IMG/VR virus record: IMGVR_UViG_3300048835_000303
Location: 1-49,304 of that record
DNA length: 49,304 nt
Origin: a virus
Reading direction: 5' to 3' (one strand)
The notes under the pieces are model-generated. The model was not told the DNA's origin. It worked only from the letters and a program-made list of their open reading frames with translations, and did no database searches. Position numbers and translations under genes: made by a program. Of this stretch, positions 1 to 7,961 are shown piece after piece (the stretch's first letter is position 1; every line of letters begins with the position of its first letter).

Positions 1-41
1 ACCAACACTCGGACTCACCAGACATCCGATTCCTACGCCGC

Positions 42-126
42 GCCCGGGTGGCGAAATTGGTAGACGCAAGGGACTTAAAATCCCTCAGGGCAACCTATGC
101 GGGTTCGAGTCCCGCCCCGGGCACCA
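42..126 (+). tRNA. trnL: tRNA-Leu (anticodon UAA)
   Basis: The 7-bp acceptor stem GCCCGGG (42-48) pairs with CCCGGGC (116-122), followed by discriminator A and an encoded CCA. The anticodon loop CTTAAAA is closed by AGGGA/TCCCT and gives anticodon TAA. The long variable arm and the GGTTCGAGTCC T-arm fit a class II leucine tRNA. An integrase gene begins 125 bp downstream, so the 3' end of this gene is the likely attachment site of the element to its right. The tRNA remains complete. Confidence 0.96.
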
Positions 127-175
127 TACAAAAACAACGCCTTACCCGATCTTCCCCGCCTGATTTCCCGCCCCG

Positions 176-222
176 TGTGCGCAATCTGTGCGCAGTGTGC
201 GCCCGCGTGCTATGTTGTGCGC
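176..222 (+). repeat. Four direct TGTGCGC repeats between tRNA and integrase
   Basis: TGTGCGC occurs at 176-182, 187-193, 196-202 and 216-222, that is four times in 47 bp just before the integrase start at 251. Spacings of 11, 9 and 20 bp keep the copies near one face of the helix. They could be arm-type integrase sites or operators controlling int. Confidence 0.55.
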
Positions 223-250
223 CACTGCGTAAAGCTGCGACGGGGCGCAC

Positions 251-1312
251 ATGGCCAGCATCCGAAAGCTATCCGGGAACCGTTCCAAGGCTTACCGCGT
301 CGAGATCCGGCGCCAAGGTCGCGAGCCCATCGACAAGACCTTCCGCACCAAGAAAGAGGCCGAAGCGTTCGCGCGCGAAGTAGAGGCCGATTTCGACCAT
401 TGGTCGCGCCTGCTCGGCAAGGAGCTGACAAAACACACACTCGGCGACCTGCTGGACCGTTACGTCCTGGTCTGGACCGGCAAGGACCACAACACACCCG
501 TCCGGCTCGCCTGGTGGAAAGATCGGTACGGCGAAACCCCGCTATCCGCATTCAACGACGATACCGTCCGCGAGGCCCTGGCGTGCCTTGAGATCGAGCC
601 GCACGTGCGCGGGATGCGAACGGGCGCAACCCTGAACCGCTACAAAGCCGCGCTGTCGGCCGCCTTCAAGGCCGGGATCGATCGCGGATGGTACGGGCTC
701 AAGGTCAACCCAGCGGCCGGGATCCGCGGTCGGAAGGAATCCAGCCACCGTTTCGGCCGATCCCTTGAAGACGACGAGCGCGCCCGCCTGCTGGACGCCT
801 GCGACCGCTCAGCCTGGTCCGGGCTGGGTGTCTTCGTGCGCGTGGCACTCGCCACCGGAGCGCGCCGCGGGGAGCTGCTGAAGCTGGAATGGAAAGACGT
901 AGATCTGAAGTCCGGGTCGATCCTGCTGCGCGACACCAAGAACTCGGACGATCGGCGCGTTCCCTTGATCGGCGAGGCCAAGGCAAGACTCGAAGCCTGG
1001 TCCAAGGTCCGCAACCTGAAGGATCCGCGCGTCTTCCCCGGCTCGAAGCCAGAGAAGACGCCGCCGCTCGATTCGGCGTGGATATCCGCCAAGGCCGCGG
1101 GCGGGATCGAGAACCTCCGCATTCACGACCTGCGGCATTCGTGCGGGTCATACCTCGCCAAAGCCGGCGCGTCGTCGTTCCAGATCGCCGCGATACTGGG
1201 GCACAGATCCGGCCCCGGGTTGACCGCGCGATATGTGCACCTGGTTGCCGAGGATTCGCGCGCATTGATGGAAGACGCGATGGGAGGGCGACTCGGAGAC
1301 CCCTCGCGATGA
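251..1312 (+). CDS. int: Tyrosine recombinase / phage-type integrase
   Basis: 353 aa, the usual length for a tRNA-targeting integrase. The N-terminal ~55 residues look like an arm-binding domain, followed by a SAM-like core-binding domain (~60-160) and a catalytic domain. Visible catalytic residues are R205 in the TGARRGE motif, H292-x-x-R295 in HDLRH, H318 in LGH and the nucleophile Y328. All are present, so the enzyme should be active. It should integrate and excise the element at the adjacent tRNA-Leu. The stop overlaps the next start by ATGA, suggesting co-transcription with the following gene. Confidence 0.95.
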   Translation: MASIRKLSGNRSKAYRVEIRRQGREPIDKTFRTKKEAEAFAREVEADFDHWSRLLGKELTKHTLGDLLDRYVLVWTGKDHNTPVRLAWWKDRYGETPLSAFNDDTVREALACLEIEPHVRGMRTGATLNRYKAALSAAFKAGIDRGWYGLKVNPAAGIRGRKESSHRFGRSLEDDERARLLDACDRSAWSGLGVFVRVALATGARRGELLKLEWKDVDLKSGSILLRDTKNSDDRRVPLIGEAKARLEAWSKVRNLKDPRVFPGSKPEKTPPLDSAWISAKAAGGIENLRIHDLRHSCGSYLAKAGASSFQIAAILGHRSGPGLTARYVHLVAEDSRALMEDAMGGRLGDPSR

Positions 1313-1845
1313 GCGATGAATACGACGGATGGAACCCGCTGCTGCACCTCGAGGAGTGCGACCGCACCTTCCGCGAGGTCGCCTTGGAGCTCAAAGCAAA
1401 TGGCCGCCTTCCGGACCCGAGGGAGGTTGCCGAGAGTGTTTGTCACCTCGCGAAGCGCGCGATCCGTGCCAAGACACCCGAGCGATGGGCACGCGATGCG
1501 CTCACGACCCTTCTACCCCGGAAGAAACGCGGCCGCCCGGCGATCGGTCGCGAAAGCGATGTGAAGGCGCTCGCCGAGCTGATCCGACCCAAACACGAGA
1601 CCGCCGATGCCGCTCACGCCATGTCCGAGCTGCGCATGCGAAGGCCCTGGAACCCGCGCATCGTGCGCGAGTTGGTCGAGCTGGTGCGACCTTACGCGGA
1701 TGACCAGGGCCAAGCCCTCCGTTGGGTCGGGGCTTACCTGGGCGGACTGTCGGAGAGTCAAGTGAAGCGGCTTTATCGAGGGGGGGCGTCCGAGCCTTGG
1801 CCGATCGATCCTAACAGCATCTATCTCGAAGATCTCAAAACATAG
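1309..1845 (+). CDS. Hypothetical protein downstream of integrase
   Basis: 178 aa. The start is chosen by the ATGA overlap with the integrase stop (1309-1312). The protein is soluble, charged and alpha-helical, with a basic KKRGRP stretch near residue 72 resembling an AT-hook-like patch, which hints at DNA contact. It ends in a helical region followed by an acidic tail. I do not recognise the family. Translational coupling to int suggests a role in element maintenance or recombination, but this is only positional. Confidence 0.7.
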   Translation: MSDEYDGWNPLLHLEECDRTFREVALELKANGRLPDPREVAESVCHLAKRAIRAKTPERWARDALTTLLPRKKRGRPAIGRESDVKALAELIRPKHETADAAHAMSELRMRRPWNPRIVRELVELVRPYADDQGQALRWVGAYLGGLSESQVKRLYRGGASEPWPIDPNSIYLEDLKT

Positions 1846-1862
1846 AAAAACTCTCGCGTCAA

Positions 1863-1889
1863 GGTCATAAATGCGCCCGCATTATGACC
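1863..1889. promoter_or_regulatory. Palindromic operator candidate before excisionase-like gene
   Basis: The arms GGTCATAA (1863-1870) and TTATGACC (1882-1889) are perfect complements and extend inward through TGCG/CGCA with a one-base bulge. The site lies in the 104-bp gap between the integrase operon and the excisionase-like gene, where a regulator would bind. Transcript folding is an alternative. Confidence 0.5.
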
Positions 1890-1949
1890 CTGACGCCGCT
1901 CGAACTCACGCTGAAACTGCGCACCACACCCAACCGTGGAGCGCGTGAC

Positions 1950-2213
1950 ATGACCGACCAACCCGCACCGACAACCCTTGAAGACCTGACACCGTGGACA
2001 CCCTTCAAGCGCGAATGCGCCCGTAAGAAAGTTGCCACCGAGTCGCAGCTCGATTGGTGGATGCGCTATCGCGCGGAGAACGGGCTTCTCGCCTCCGGGG
2101 CCATCATCGAGAAGCGGGTAAGTCCGCATGCAACCCGGCCCCTGCTCTACGCCAATCGCTCGCGGTTCGTCGCTTGGCTTTCGACATCCGATGAGCAAGG
2201 CCGGGCGGCATAG
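1950..2213 (+). CDS. Excisionase-like small DNA-binding protein
   Basis: 87 aa from the ATG at 1950, with a GGAG element about 8 bases upstream; an in-frame ATG at 1884 lies inside the palindrome and is less likely. The pattern W-W-x-R-x-R-x-E-N-G-L-x-x-x-G-A (residues ~36-53), then a basic segment and a RFVAWL-type C-terminal helix, matches small winged-helix proteins that replace Xis/AlpA in integrated elements. It probably acts as recombination directionality factor or early regulator. Assignment is by pattern only. Confidence 0.6.
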   Translation: MTDQPAPTTLEDLTPWTPFKRECARKKVATESQLDWWMRYRAENGLLASGAIIEKRVSPHATRPLLYANRSRFVAWLSTSDEQGRAA

Positions 2214-2222
2214 GAGGGCGAT

Positions 2223-2558
2223 ATGGACATCTCAACACTCGAAGACATCGCCCATGAGATGGACACGGTAGCGTGCCTGGTCGGGAGCATCGACTCGACG
2301 GCGACCGCCCGTGTGGCGGATGTGGCGCCCGGACTCTACGGGATGTTGCGCCGATGGGCCGCGACGATCGAGCGGGTTTCCGTGGCCGCCTACGGGATCG
2401 ACGCGCCGACCGAGGCGTTTTCCGTGGCGCTGACCTCGGAGGAGGCGGACCATCTGCGCGCCCGCGCTGCCGCACATGGCGTGACGCCAGAGGGCGAGCT
2501 CCTCGCCTTGGTCGACGCTGCAATCCAGCGGCACCGGGGCACGGAGGGCGACCGATGA
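2223..2558 (+). CDS. Hypothetical protein
   Basis: 111 aa, starting at ATG 2223 with a strong GGAGGGCG ribosome site about 5 bases upstream. Mostly helical. Residues ~65-100 (sequence around TSEEADHLRARAAAHG) read as a short helix-turn-helix or ribbon-helix-helix-like segment. No family recognised. Its stop overlaps the next start (ATGA). Confidence 0.65.
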   Translation: MDISTLEDIAHEMDTVACLVGSIDSTATARVADVAPGLYGMLRRWAATIERVSVAAYGIDAPTEAFSVALTSEEADHLRARAAAHGVTPEGELLALVDAAIQRHRGTEGDR

Positions 2559-2731
2559 GCGACGCAGACCAAGACTTGTTGAACGTGTTCGTGGTCAAGC
2601 TCAACCAGGACGACGCCGATGCGCTGCGGGCGTGGGCTGCCGCCAATGACCTCAGCCCAGAGGCCGCAATCCTTTTTGCCCTCGGGGGCGAACTGCGCCG
2701 CGTACTGGGCGACGCGTGGGGCGCCCGATGA
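2555..2731 (+). CDS. Small hypothetical protein
   Basis: 58 aa, in ATGA overlap with both neighbours, a normal arrangement for this operon. The segment NQDDADALRAWAAANDLSPEAA resembles the C-terminal part of the preceding protein (EEADHLRARAAAHGVTPEGE), suggesting the two share a small helical module. Function unknown. Confidence 0.6.
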   Translation: MSDADQDLLNVFVVKLNQDDADALRAWAAANDLSPEAAILFALGGELRRVLGDAWGAR

Positions 2732-2898
2732 GTCGGCGATCAGTTGAGCGACGCAAGGCCCGCCGTCAAAAGCAGGCCCGACGCTGGACCGGAAATGAAA
2801 GCGCCCGGTCGGGAGCGATCCGGCCGGGCGTTGATGGTTTCGATCTAGGGGCGTATTCTGATGGCCGTCGCGAGAGCCCTGGCAGGCGTCTCGCGTAA
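2728..2898 (+). CDS. Small basic hypothetical protein
   Basis: 56 aa from ATG 2728, overlapping the previous stop by ATGA. The first 20 residues are almost all Arg/Lys/Gln, as in nucleic-acid-binding peptides. The second half lies over a GC hairpin (2802-2830), so only the first part may be meaningful. Low confidence as a protein gene. Confidence 0.4.
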   Translation: MSRRSVERRKARRQKQARRWTGNESARSGAIRPGVDGFDLGAYSDGRRESPGRRLA

Positions 2899-3033
2899 AG
2901 CTCCGACCGCTACCAGTCTGAGCACCGGCATGGAAGATGATAACCCAAGTCGCGCGCGTGCGTCTGCACCGCTCGCCCGTCCGTGCCCTGCCCACCCTAT
3001 GCGGTCGGTCTCCCAACCTTGGAGATCGACAAC
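2797..3033 (+). other. Structured leader upstream of primase gene
   Basis: This stretch has a hairpin CGCCCGG (2802-2808) with CCGGGCG (2824-2830), then about 200 bases with no convincing gene before the primase start, which has a GGAGAT ribosome site. P4-type satellites carry a regulatory RNA leader before their primase operon. The analogy is positional and no promoter is claimed. Confidence 0.35.
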
Positions 3034-3495
3034 ATGCCCGAAACGCCTAAGCCTCGCAGCGACACCCAGCCACCTCCGGGCCGCCCCGCGAACCCTCAGA
3101 CCATCCTATCCAGACTCGACCGCGTCCGATCGATGGGCGAAGGCCGATGGATCGCGCTATGCCCCGCGCACGACGACAAAGGCCCAAGTCTATCGATCCG
3201 CGATACCGGCGAGCGGATCCTCCTGCATTGCTTTGCTGGCTGCGATGCCGAGGACGTGCTCGCCGCGGTGAACATGACATGGGCGGATCTCTACCCTGAC
3301 CGATGGGACGCCGCCAGCTTGGCGCAGCGGCCGAACAAGGTCCTACGCCGCCGCCTCGCTGATCTGGATCCGCTCGAGGTGGACCGCCAAGTCCTACGCA
3401 TCGCCGCCGCCACCTTGGAGCGTGGCGAGCGCCTATCGATCGAGGACCAGGCCCGCGTACAGGTTGCCGTGGAGCGGCTGGAGCACTCCACATGA
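3034..3495 (+). CDS. Primase-type CHC2 zinc-finger protein
   Basis: 153 aa from ATG 3034. The N-terminal half carries a zinc-binding core with C43-x2-H46 and C66-x3-C70, in the arrangement CPAHDD ... HCFAGC found at the start of phage primases and P4-type primase-helicases. There is no TOPRIM or polymerase domain; the rest is helical and charged. It is therefore a template-recognition module rather than a complete primase, probably acting with the ATPase encoded just downstream. It overlaps the next gene by ATGA (3492-3495), pointing to one operon and one replication complex. Confidence 0.85.
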   Translation: MPETPKPRSDTQPPPGRPANPQTILSRLDRVRSMGEGRWIALCPAHDDKGPSLSIRDTGERILLHCFAGCDAEDVLAAVNMTWADLYPDRWDAASLAQRPNKVLRRRLADLDPLEVDRQVLRIAAATLERGERLSIEDQARVQVAVERLEHST

Positions 3496-4061
3496 CCGCC
3501 CCATCCGACCTGTCCGCGCGCCGCCTGCGCAAGCTCGCCGATGCCGATCCCGGCTCGCGCAAGAAGGGAGGGGCGGGAAAGACAGATGGGACGGCCGCCC
3601 CGCCGCCGCCGGAGGGCGCAATCGCGATCAAGGGAGGGTCCCTGTCGCACAACGCGGACAGTGCGACAGATGCCCTCCTGTCCGCGGACGCGGGCATCTA
3701 TCAGCACGGCCCGCGCCTGGTGCGGATCGGCCGCGCCGATGCCACCGACAGACCGGGCAAACGGACCCGCGCGCCTGGGTCGCCCGTACTCTTTGAGCTG
3801 TCCGCGCCGTGGCTGGTGGACGAGCTGACCCGTCGCGTCAAATGGGTCAAGTTCGACCGCCGTGCCAGCGATTGGGTCCCGACGAACGCGCCGCGACAGG
3901 TTGCAGAAACCATCCTTGCGCGTGCCGGATCCTGGCCCTTTCGTCGCTTATCCGGGTTTATCGAGGCGCCCGCGCTGCTGCCTGACGGGAGCGTTATTCG
4001 CGCCCCGGGCTACCACGCGGAGACCGCCTTGATCCTCTTGGAGTCCGACCCCGATGCTTGA
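3492..4061 (+). CDS. N-terminal half of split replicative ATPase/helicase-like protein
   Basis: 189 aa. After a low-complexity start the protein has the segment DAGIYQHGPRLVRIGR and, near the C-terminus, LSGFIEAPALLPDGSVI followed by PGYHAETALILLES. In homologues I know from other islands these regions form one polypeptide that continues directly into the ATPase domain encoded by the next gene. Here the frame closes at 4061, eight bases after the next ATG. It may be a true two-subunit arrangement with translational coupling, or a one-base frameshift of a longer gene. Confidence 0.75.
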   Translation: MTAPSDLSARRLRKLADADPGSRKKGGAGKTDGTAAPPPPEGAIAIKGGSLSHNADSATDALLSADAGIYQHGPRLVRIGRADATDRPGKRTRAPGSPVLFELSAPWLVDELTRRVKWVKFDRRASDWVPTNAPRQVAETILARAGSWPFRRLSGFIEAPALLPDGSVIRAPGYHAETALILLESDPDA

Positions 4062-5169
4062 GATTCCAGATAACCCCACCCGCAAGGACGCCGCCGCCTG
4101 CGAAACGCTGTATCAGGCTGTCGAGACGTTCCCTTTCGTGAGCGCGTCGGATCAATCGGCGTGCATGGCCGCGATCATGACGGGGTTATCGCGCCGGACC
4201 ATGCCGGCCGCGCCTTTGATCGCCGTCAACGCGAACACGCCCGCCAGCGGGAAAACGCTCCTCGCGAACGTGATTGCTGCGGTTGCCACCGGGCGCCCGG
4301 CAAGTCCGATGACGGTCGCGAAGGATCCGGCGGAGCTTGAGAAACGGGTTGACGCGGCACTGTTGGACGCGGACGCCTTCATCCTCCTGGACAACATCAG
4401 TTTCCCGATACGCTCGGACGCCCTGTGTGTGTGCGCGACCGACTCGACAAAGATGATCCGCGTCCTCGGATCGTCACGCAGCCTGAAGACGCCCATCAGC
4501 TCGCTGTTCATTTTGACGGGAAACAACCTCGCCCTCCTGGGTGACTTGGCGCGGCGGATCTTGATGATTCGACTCGATGCCGGATGCGAACGGCCCGAGC
4601 TGAGAACCTTCAAGCGCGATGCGATGCAGACGATTCGAGATCGGAGGGACGAGCTGATCGTTGCAGCCTTGACGGTCTCAATCGCGTACTTCCGCGCGGG
4701 TTGCCCGCCTGCACGCCCGGACCCTGACGGCCGCGAGACGGTAAGCCCCTACGGATCATTCGATGATTGGGATCGGATGATCCGCCGCCCCTTGATCTGG
4801 GCGGGCATGCCGGACCCGCTCGACGCCGTGGGCGATCTCCGTCAAGACGACCATGAGTTTATCGCTATGCGTGACCTGCTCCGCGCATGGCACGCGACCT
4901 ATGGTGAAAAACCCGTGACGGCCGGTTGCGTGGTTCAGAACGCCGCCGAGTTCATCGGAGGCGGGCCGTCCCCTGCCGAGCGCAAAGCCCCCGCCCTTTT
5001 CGACGCGATGTCGGCGATGGGCATTGAGCCGCGGACGAGCGCGTCCCGTGAGTTGGGCTACAAGCTCCGGGCATGGCAAGGCCGCATCGTCGGCGGCTTG
5101 AGGCTCGATCGCGACCGGAAAACCATGACTGGAATCGCCTATGCCGTTCGCCAGATCGGCAATTCCTGA
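4054..5169 (+). CDS. AAA-type ATPase, C-terminal half of split helicase-like protein
   Basis: 371 aa. It has a Walker-A-like loop NTPASGKTLL (61-70), a Walker-B-like FILLDNI, and a sensor-1-like TGNN followed by LARR, which could provide an arginine finger. These are features of the virus/plasmid replicative helicase group that accompanies satellite primases. It probably unwinds or remodels DNA at the element's origin, which may be the iteron inverted repeat just downstream. The start ATG lies inside the end of the preceding gene. Function is inferred from motifs and neighbours. Confidence 0.8.
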   Translation: MLEIPDNPTRKDAAACETLYQAVETFPFVSASDQSACMAAIMTGLSRRTMPAAPLIAVNANTPASGKTLLANVIAAVATGRPASPMTVAKDPAELEKRVDAALLDADAFILLDNISFPIRSDALCVCATDSTKMIRVLGSSRSLKTPISSLFILTGNNLALLGDLARRILMIRLDAGCERPELRTFKRDAMQTIRDRRDELIVAALTVSIAYFRAGCPPARPDPDGRETVSPYGSFDDWDRMIRRPLIWAGMPDPLDAVGDLRQDDHEFIAMRDLLRAWHATYGEKPVTAGCVVQNAAEFIGGGPSPAERKAPALFDAMSAMGIEPRTSASRELGYKLRAWQGRIVGGLRLDRDRKTMTGIAYAVRQIGNS

Positions 5170-5469
5170 TGATCTCCATGACTCCCTATATGACGATGAT
5201 GACGATCATGACGATCATTTGGCTAACGCGGGAAAAGTGTCAAAAGGATAAGGATGGGCGCGCGTTGCGCGCTGACACATTCGGGTGACGGGCGGGAACA
5301 TCGTCATGATCGTCATCATCGTCATGGGTCGGAAGTCGTCGCCTTTGCTTCGGCTCCCGTTACGAGCCAGAGAACCGGCCGCGCTCCGGTCGCGCGGGTC
5401 CTTCCTGGGGAACCCGCCTCGAGAGTGGTCGAGGCATCGGAATTTCGCTAGGGTCGGGCTGCATCCTAG
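5170..5469. other. Non-coding interval holding the iteron repeat
   Basis: 300 bases without a convincing gene. Apart from the iteron inverted repeat it contains a perfect palindrome TGCATC-CTA-GATGCA (5460-5474) at its right edge, overlapping the most upstream possible start of the next gene. That palindrome could be an operator if translation begins at 5509. Confidence 0.5.
5190..5325. repeat. 26-bp perfect inverted repeat of 9-bp iterons (origin candidate)
   Basis: Arm 5190-5215 consists of about three tandem copies of the 9-bp unit ATGACGATS. Arm 5300-5325 is its exact reverse complement over all 26 bases, with 84 bp between. The site follows the primase/ATPase genes directly. In P4, PICI and plasmid replicons such iterons are bound by the replication protein, so this is the best origin candidate in element 1. 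Confidence 0.65.
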
Positions 5470-5508
5470 ATGCAACACCATTTACAAGATGCTGAATCGG
5501 TTGACGAT

Positions 5509-6192
5509 ATGACAAACGCGCAGTCGGATCTGTCGAAACTGGGCGCAAAGTTAAGCCCTCCGCCCCTGCCTTTCGGCGAGGGCGAGGTAAGCGTCGTCCG
5601 CCTCCGGCCCGCCGATGTGGCGCGCCTTCTGGGGTGCTCCCGCGCACGTGTGAGCCAGCTTGTTAAGCAAGGCAAGATATCGGCGTTCGCCGACGGGTCG
5701 ATCGACCCGAGCAGATGCGCCGCGGAGCTGATCCGATCCGACCCCAAGGGCGCGCGATCGAAGATCCTGACCAGCATACGATCTGAACTCGACGAAGCCC
5801 AAGGCCAGGCGGTCGAGGCGTTGATGCTGCGCGATGCGATGGCCCGCGAGCGTGACCGCCTCGCCGCGGAGCTCGCCGACGTGCGCGAGGTTCTCCGGTC
5901 GATCGCGCACGCCTGGTTGACCGCCGAATATTGGTTGAACGCCTTGGACGCCACCACCCGCGCCCGAGCCGCCACTGCTGCGCAGACTGCGACAGACCTT
6001 GAAGCCGCGTTCGACCAGGCGGGCGCCGCCGCCCTCGCCGCCGCTCTCCCGGAACTCTTGGCGGGTGGCCCCGACCCGGACCTGATTGCGTCGCTTGCGG
6101 CGGTCGACCCGGCCGGCCCTTGGCTGTCCCCACGTGGGGGCATGCCGCGCTGCGCGGGTCCTTCTGAAGCCCCACCCGACGCGGGTAATTAG
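5509..6192 (+). CDS. Nu1/terminase-small-subunit-like HTH protein
   Basis: 227 aa from ATG 5509; an alternative ATG at 5470 adds 13 residues but overlaps a palindrome. The segment around RPADVARLLGCSRARVSQL (about residues 31-49) is a MerR/Nu1-type winged helix-turn-helix, followed by KQGKISAFADGSID, the wing. A long helical region, probably coiled coil, follows to about residue 185. Nu1-type proteins bind cos/pac DNA for packaging, and satellites often carry their own small terminase to divert helper capsids. A plain DNA-binding regulator is the alternative. Confidence 0.6.
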   Translation: MTNAQSDLSKLGAKLSPPPLPFGEGEVSVVRLRPADVARLLGCSRARVSQLVKQGKISAFADGSIDPSRCAAELIRSDPKGARSKILTSIRSELDEAQGQAVEALMLRDAMARERDRLAAELADVREVLRSIAHAWLTAEYWLNALDATTRARAATAAQTATDLEAAFDQAGAAALAAALPELLAGGPDPDLIASLAAVDPAGPWLSPRGGMPRCAGPSEAPPDAGN

Positions 6193-6268
6193 AACCGCGG
6201 AGTTTGGCTAGGTAACGGGGTTTTTGCTTGTGGTTTGGGATCACAAAACAAGGCGTTAGGAGTAAGCG

Positions 6269-6766
6269 ATGAGCGAAGTCGACGTGTTTGAACAGGTGAA
6301 GGTTAAAACTCACGTGAGTTCCGATCCGATCGCCGACCTTCTCCTCCTCGCCGCCAAGCTGGAGGCCGCGGGGGCCGAACCAGGGAGCCCCGAGCATCGG
6401 TTCGTCGTCGGGATGCGCGCCTACGTTGCTGGCGTGAGCGCGACCCTGGAGGGGGCGCTCGACCTGGTTGGAGCCCGGGGCATCAGCGACGCGCGCCGCC
6501 GCCACCACATGGCCCGCCGCGCGGAGGATCTCGCCGCCGCGCTGCGCCTGATGCCAGGGGCGAGCGACTGGCAGCGCGCCAAGGCCCTTGCTGCGGAGGT
6601 CTCACGATTCGAGGGCCAAGTGTGGCCGCGCTGGCGAGGCATGGAGGCTCCGCCCGCAAACGCCTCCGACGTGCGCGTCCTGCTGTTCCGTGCGCGCAAA
6701 TCCGGGCCGCTTCCCGCAACCGCCCCCGGGCTGCGCAAGGCCGCCGCCCGCGCGCAAACTGGCTGA
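6269..6766 (+). CDS. Hypothetical helical protein
   Basis: 165 aa, preceded by AGGAG seven bases before the ATG. Predicted mostly alpha-helical, rich in Ala, Arg and Leu, with no motif I recognise. It lies between the Nu1-like gene and the capsid protease and may belong with the packaging or morphogenesis functions. Confidence 0.7.
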   Translation: MSEVDVFEQVKVKTHVSSDPIADLLLLAAKLEAAGAEPGSPEHRFVVGMRAYVAGVSATLEGALDLVGARGISDARRRHHMARRAEDLAAALRLMPGASDWQRAKALAAEVSRFEGQVWPRWRGMEAPPANASDVRVLLFRARKSGPLPATAPGLRKAAARAQTG

Positions 6767-6830
6767 CGGGTTTTCGGTTTGCGCCGCTCGGTCGATGATG
6801 AACGCACTCCCGAACGAGGCAACTCAAGAC

Positions 6831-7961
6831 ATGTTCGACCTATCGACAGCGACACCCTGGGCCTGCGATGCAGGCGCCTTCCGAGACATCGCCGAGGCGG
6901 CGGACAACGCCATGCGCGCAACCGGCATCGACGCCATCGAGGCCGCGCTGCGCCCCGTCACCCGGCCCCCGGTTGCGCCGCGCGCGGCCGCGTCCGGCAC
7001 GGCCGTGATCCGCGTCCTCGGCCCCATCGCCCGGCGCAAATCGTGGGTTACGGAGCTGCTGGGTTGGACGCATCATGACGGCATCCGAGACCAGCTTGCG
7101 ACCGCGAACGCGGATCCCGCGGTATCACGAATCGTATTCGAGGTCGACTCGCCTGGTGGAGTCGTCTCGGGCGTCTCCGACACGGCCGACCTGATCCGCC
7201 GCTCCGCCAAGCCGACCGTGGCTTTCATCGACGGCATGGCCGCCTCCGCCGCCTATTGGCTCGCCTCCGCCGCCGACACCATCGTGACCAGCAAAAGCGC
7301 GACGCTCGGCTCCATTGGCATCGTGGCGACGTGGCGCAGCGATCCGAACCGGCCCATCACCATCATCTCCTCGCAGAGTCCCATGAAAAACGCCGACCCA
7401 TCGACCCGCGACGGCCGCGCAGAACATCAACGCGTGGTTGACGATCTCGCCGCCATCTTCGTCAGTGACGTGGCGCGATACCGCGGCAAGACCCCGCAGC
7501 AAGTCATCGACACGTTCGGCCGCGGCGGCCTGCTGGTCGGGGCAAGCGCCGCCGCCGCCGGGATGGCGGATCAGGTCGGCAGCTTCGCCGACGCCCTGAG
7601 CGCCGCGCCGACGCTCCGCGCCGGCACCGCCGCGAAACCGATGCAGAGCCCGGCCGCGCGGATGAATGCCACGATCGAGGACCTCGTGCAGGGCGGCATG
7701 GACCGCCCGCTCGCGGTCCTGCAGGCCGCGCGGGATAACCCCGATCTGGTCGCGCAGCTCGCCCCCAAGGCGCCGCCGCGCGAGGATCCGCGCGTCCTGG
7801 AACGCTACGAGGCCGCGCTCGCCCGCCTGGTCGCCGCCGGCACGCCCGCCGCCGTGGCGCCGCTGACGCTCGCCAGAACCGAACCCGACTTAGCCGCAGC
7901 CGGCGCCCGCGCGGCCCGCGAGGCGGCCGACAACGTAAAAGGGATCATCCATGGCTACTAA
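6831..7961 (+). CDS. S49-family peptidase (phage capsid protease, lambda C/SppA-like)
   Basis: 376 aa from ATG 6831; earlier in-frame ATGs at 6795 and 6798 are possible. Diagnostic motifs are FEVDSPGG (103-110), the nucleophile region MAASAAYW with S139, and LGSIGIVATW (159-168), all typical of the SppA/lambda-gpC group. In tailed phages this ClpP-fold protease cleaves scaffold and portal during prohead maturation. The C-terminal third could be a built-in scaffold or adaptor. No portal or capsid gene is found in this element, so it may act on a helper phage's proheads or have another role. Confidence 0.88.
   Translation: MFDLSTATPWACDAGAFRDIAEAADNAMRATGIDAIEAALRPVTRPPVAPRAAASGTAVIRVLGPIARRKSWVTELLGWTHHDGIRDQLATANADPAVSRIVFEVDSPGGVVSGVSDTADLIRRSAKPTVAFIDGMAASAAYWLASAADTIVTSKSATLGSIGIVATWRSDPNRPITIISSQSPMKNADPSTRDGRAEHQRVVDDLAAIFVSDVARYRGKTPQQVIDTFGRGGLLVGASAAAAGMADQVGSFADALSAAPTLRAGTAAKPMQSPAARMNATIEDLVQGGMDRPLAVLQAARDNPDLVAQLAPKAPPREDPRVLERYEAALARLVAAGTPAAVAPLTLARTEPDLAAAGARAAREAADNVKGIIHGY

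Noticed and set aside
2861-3271. 136-codon plus-strand frame overlapping the primase gene
   Set aside because: Ser/Arg/Pro/Thr-rich composition of a shifted frame; the primase frame has zinc motifs and a ribosome site.
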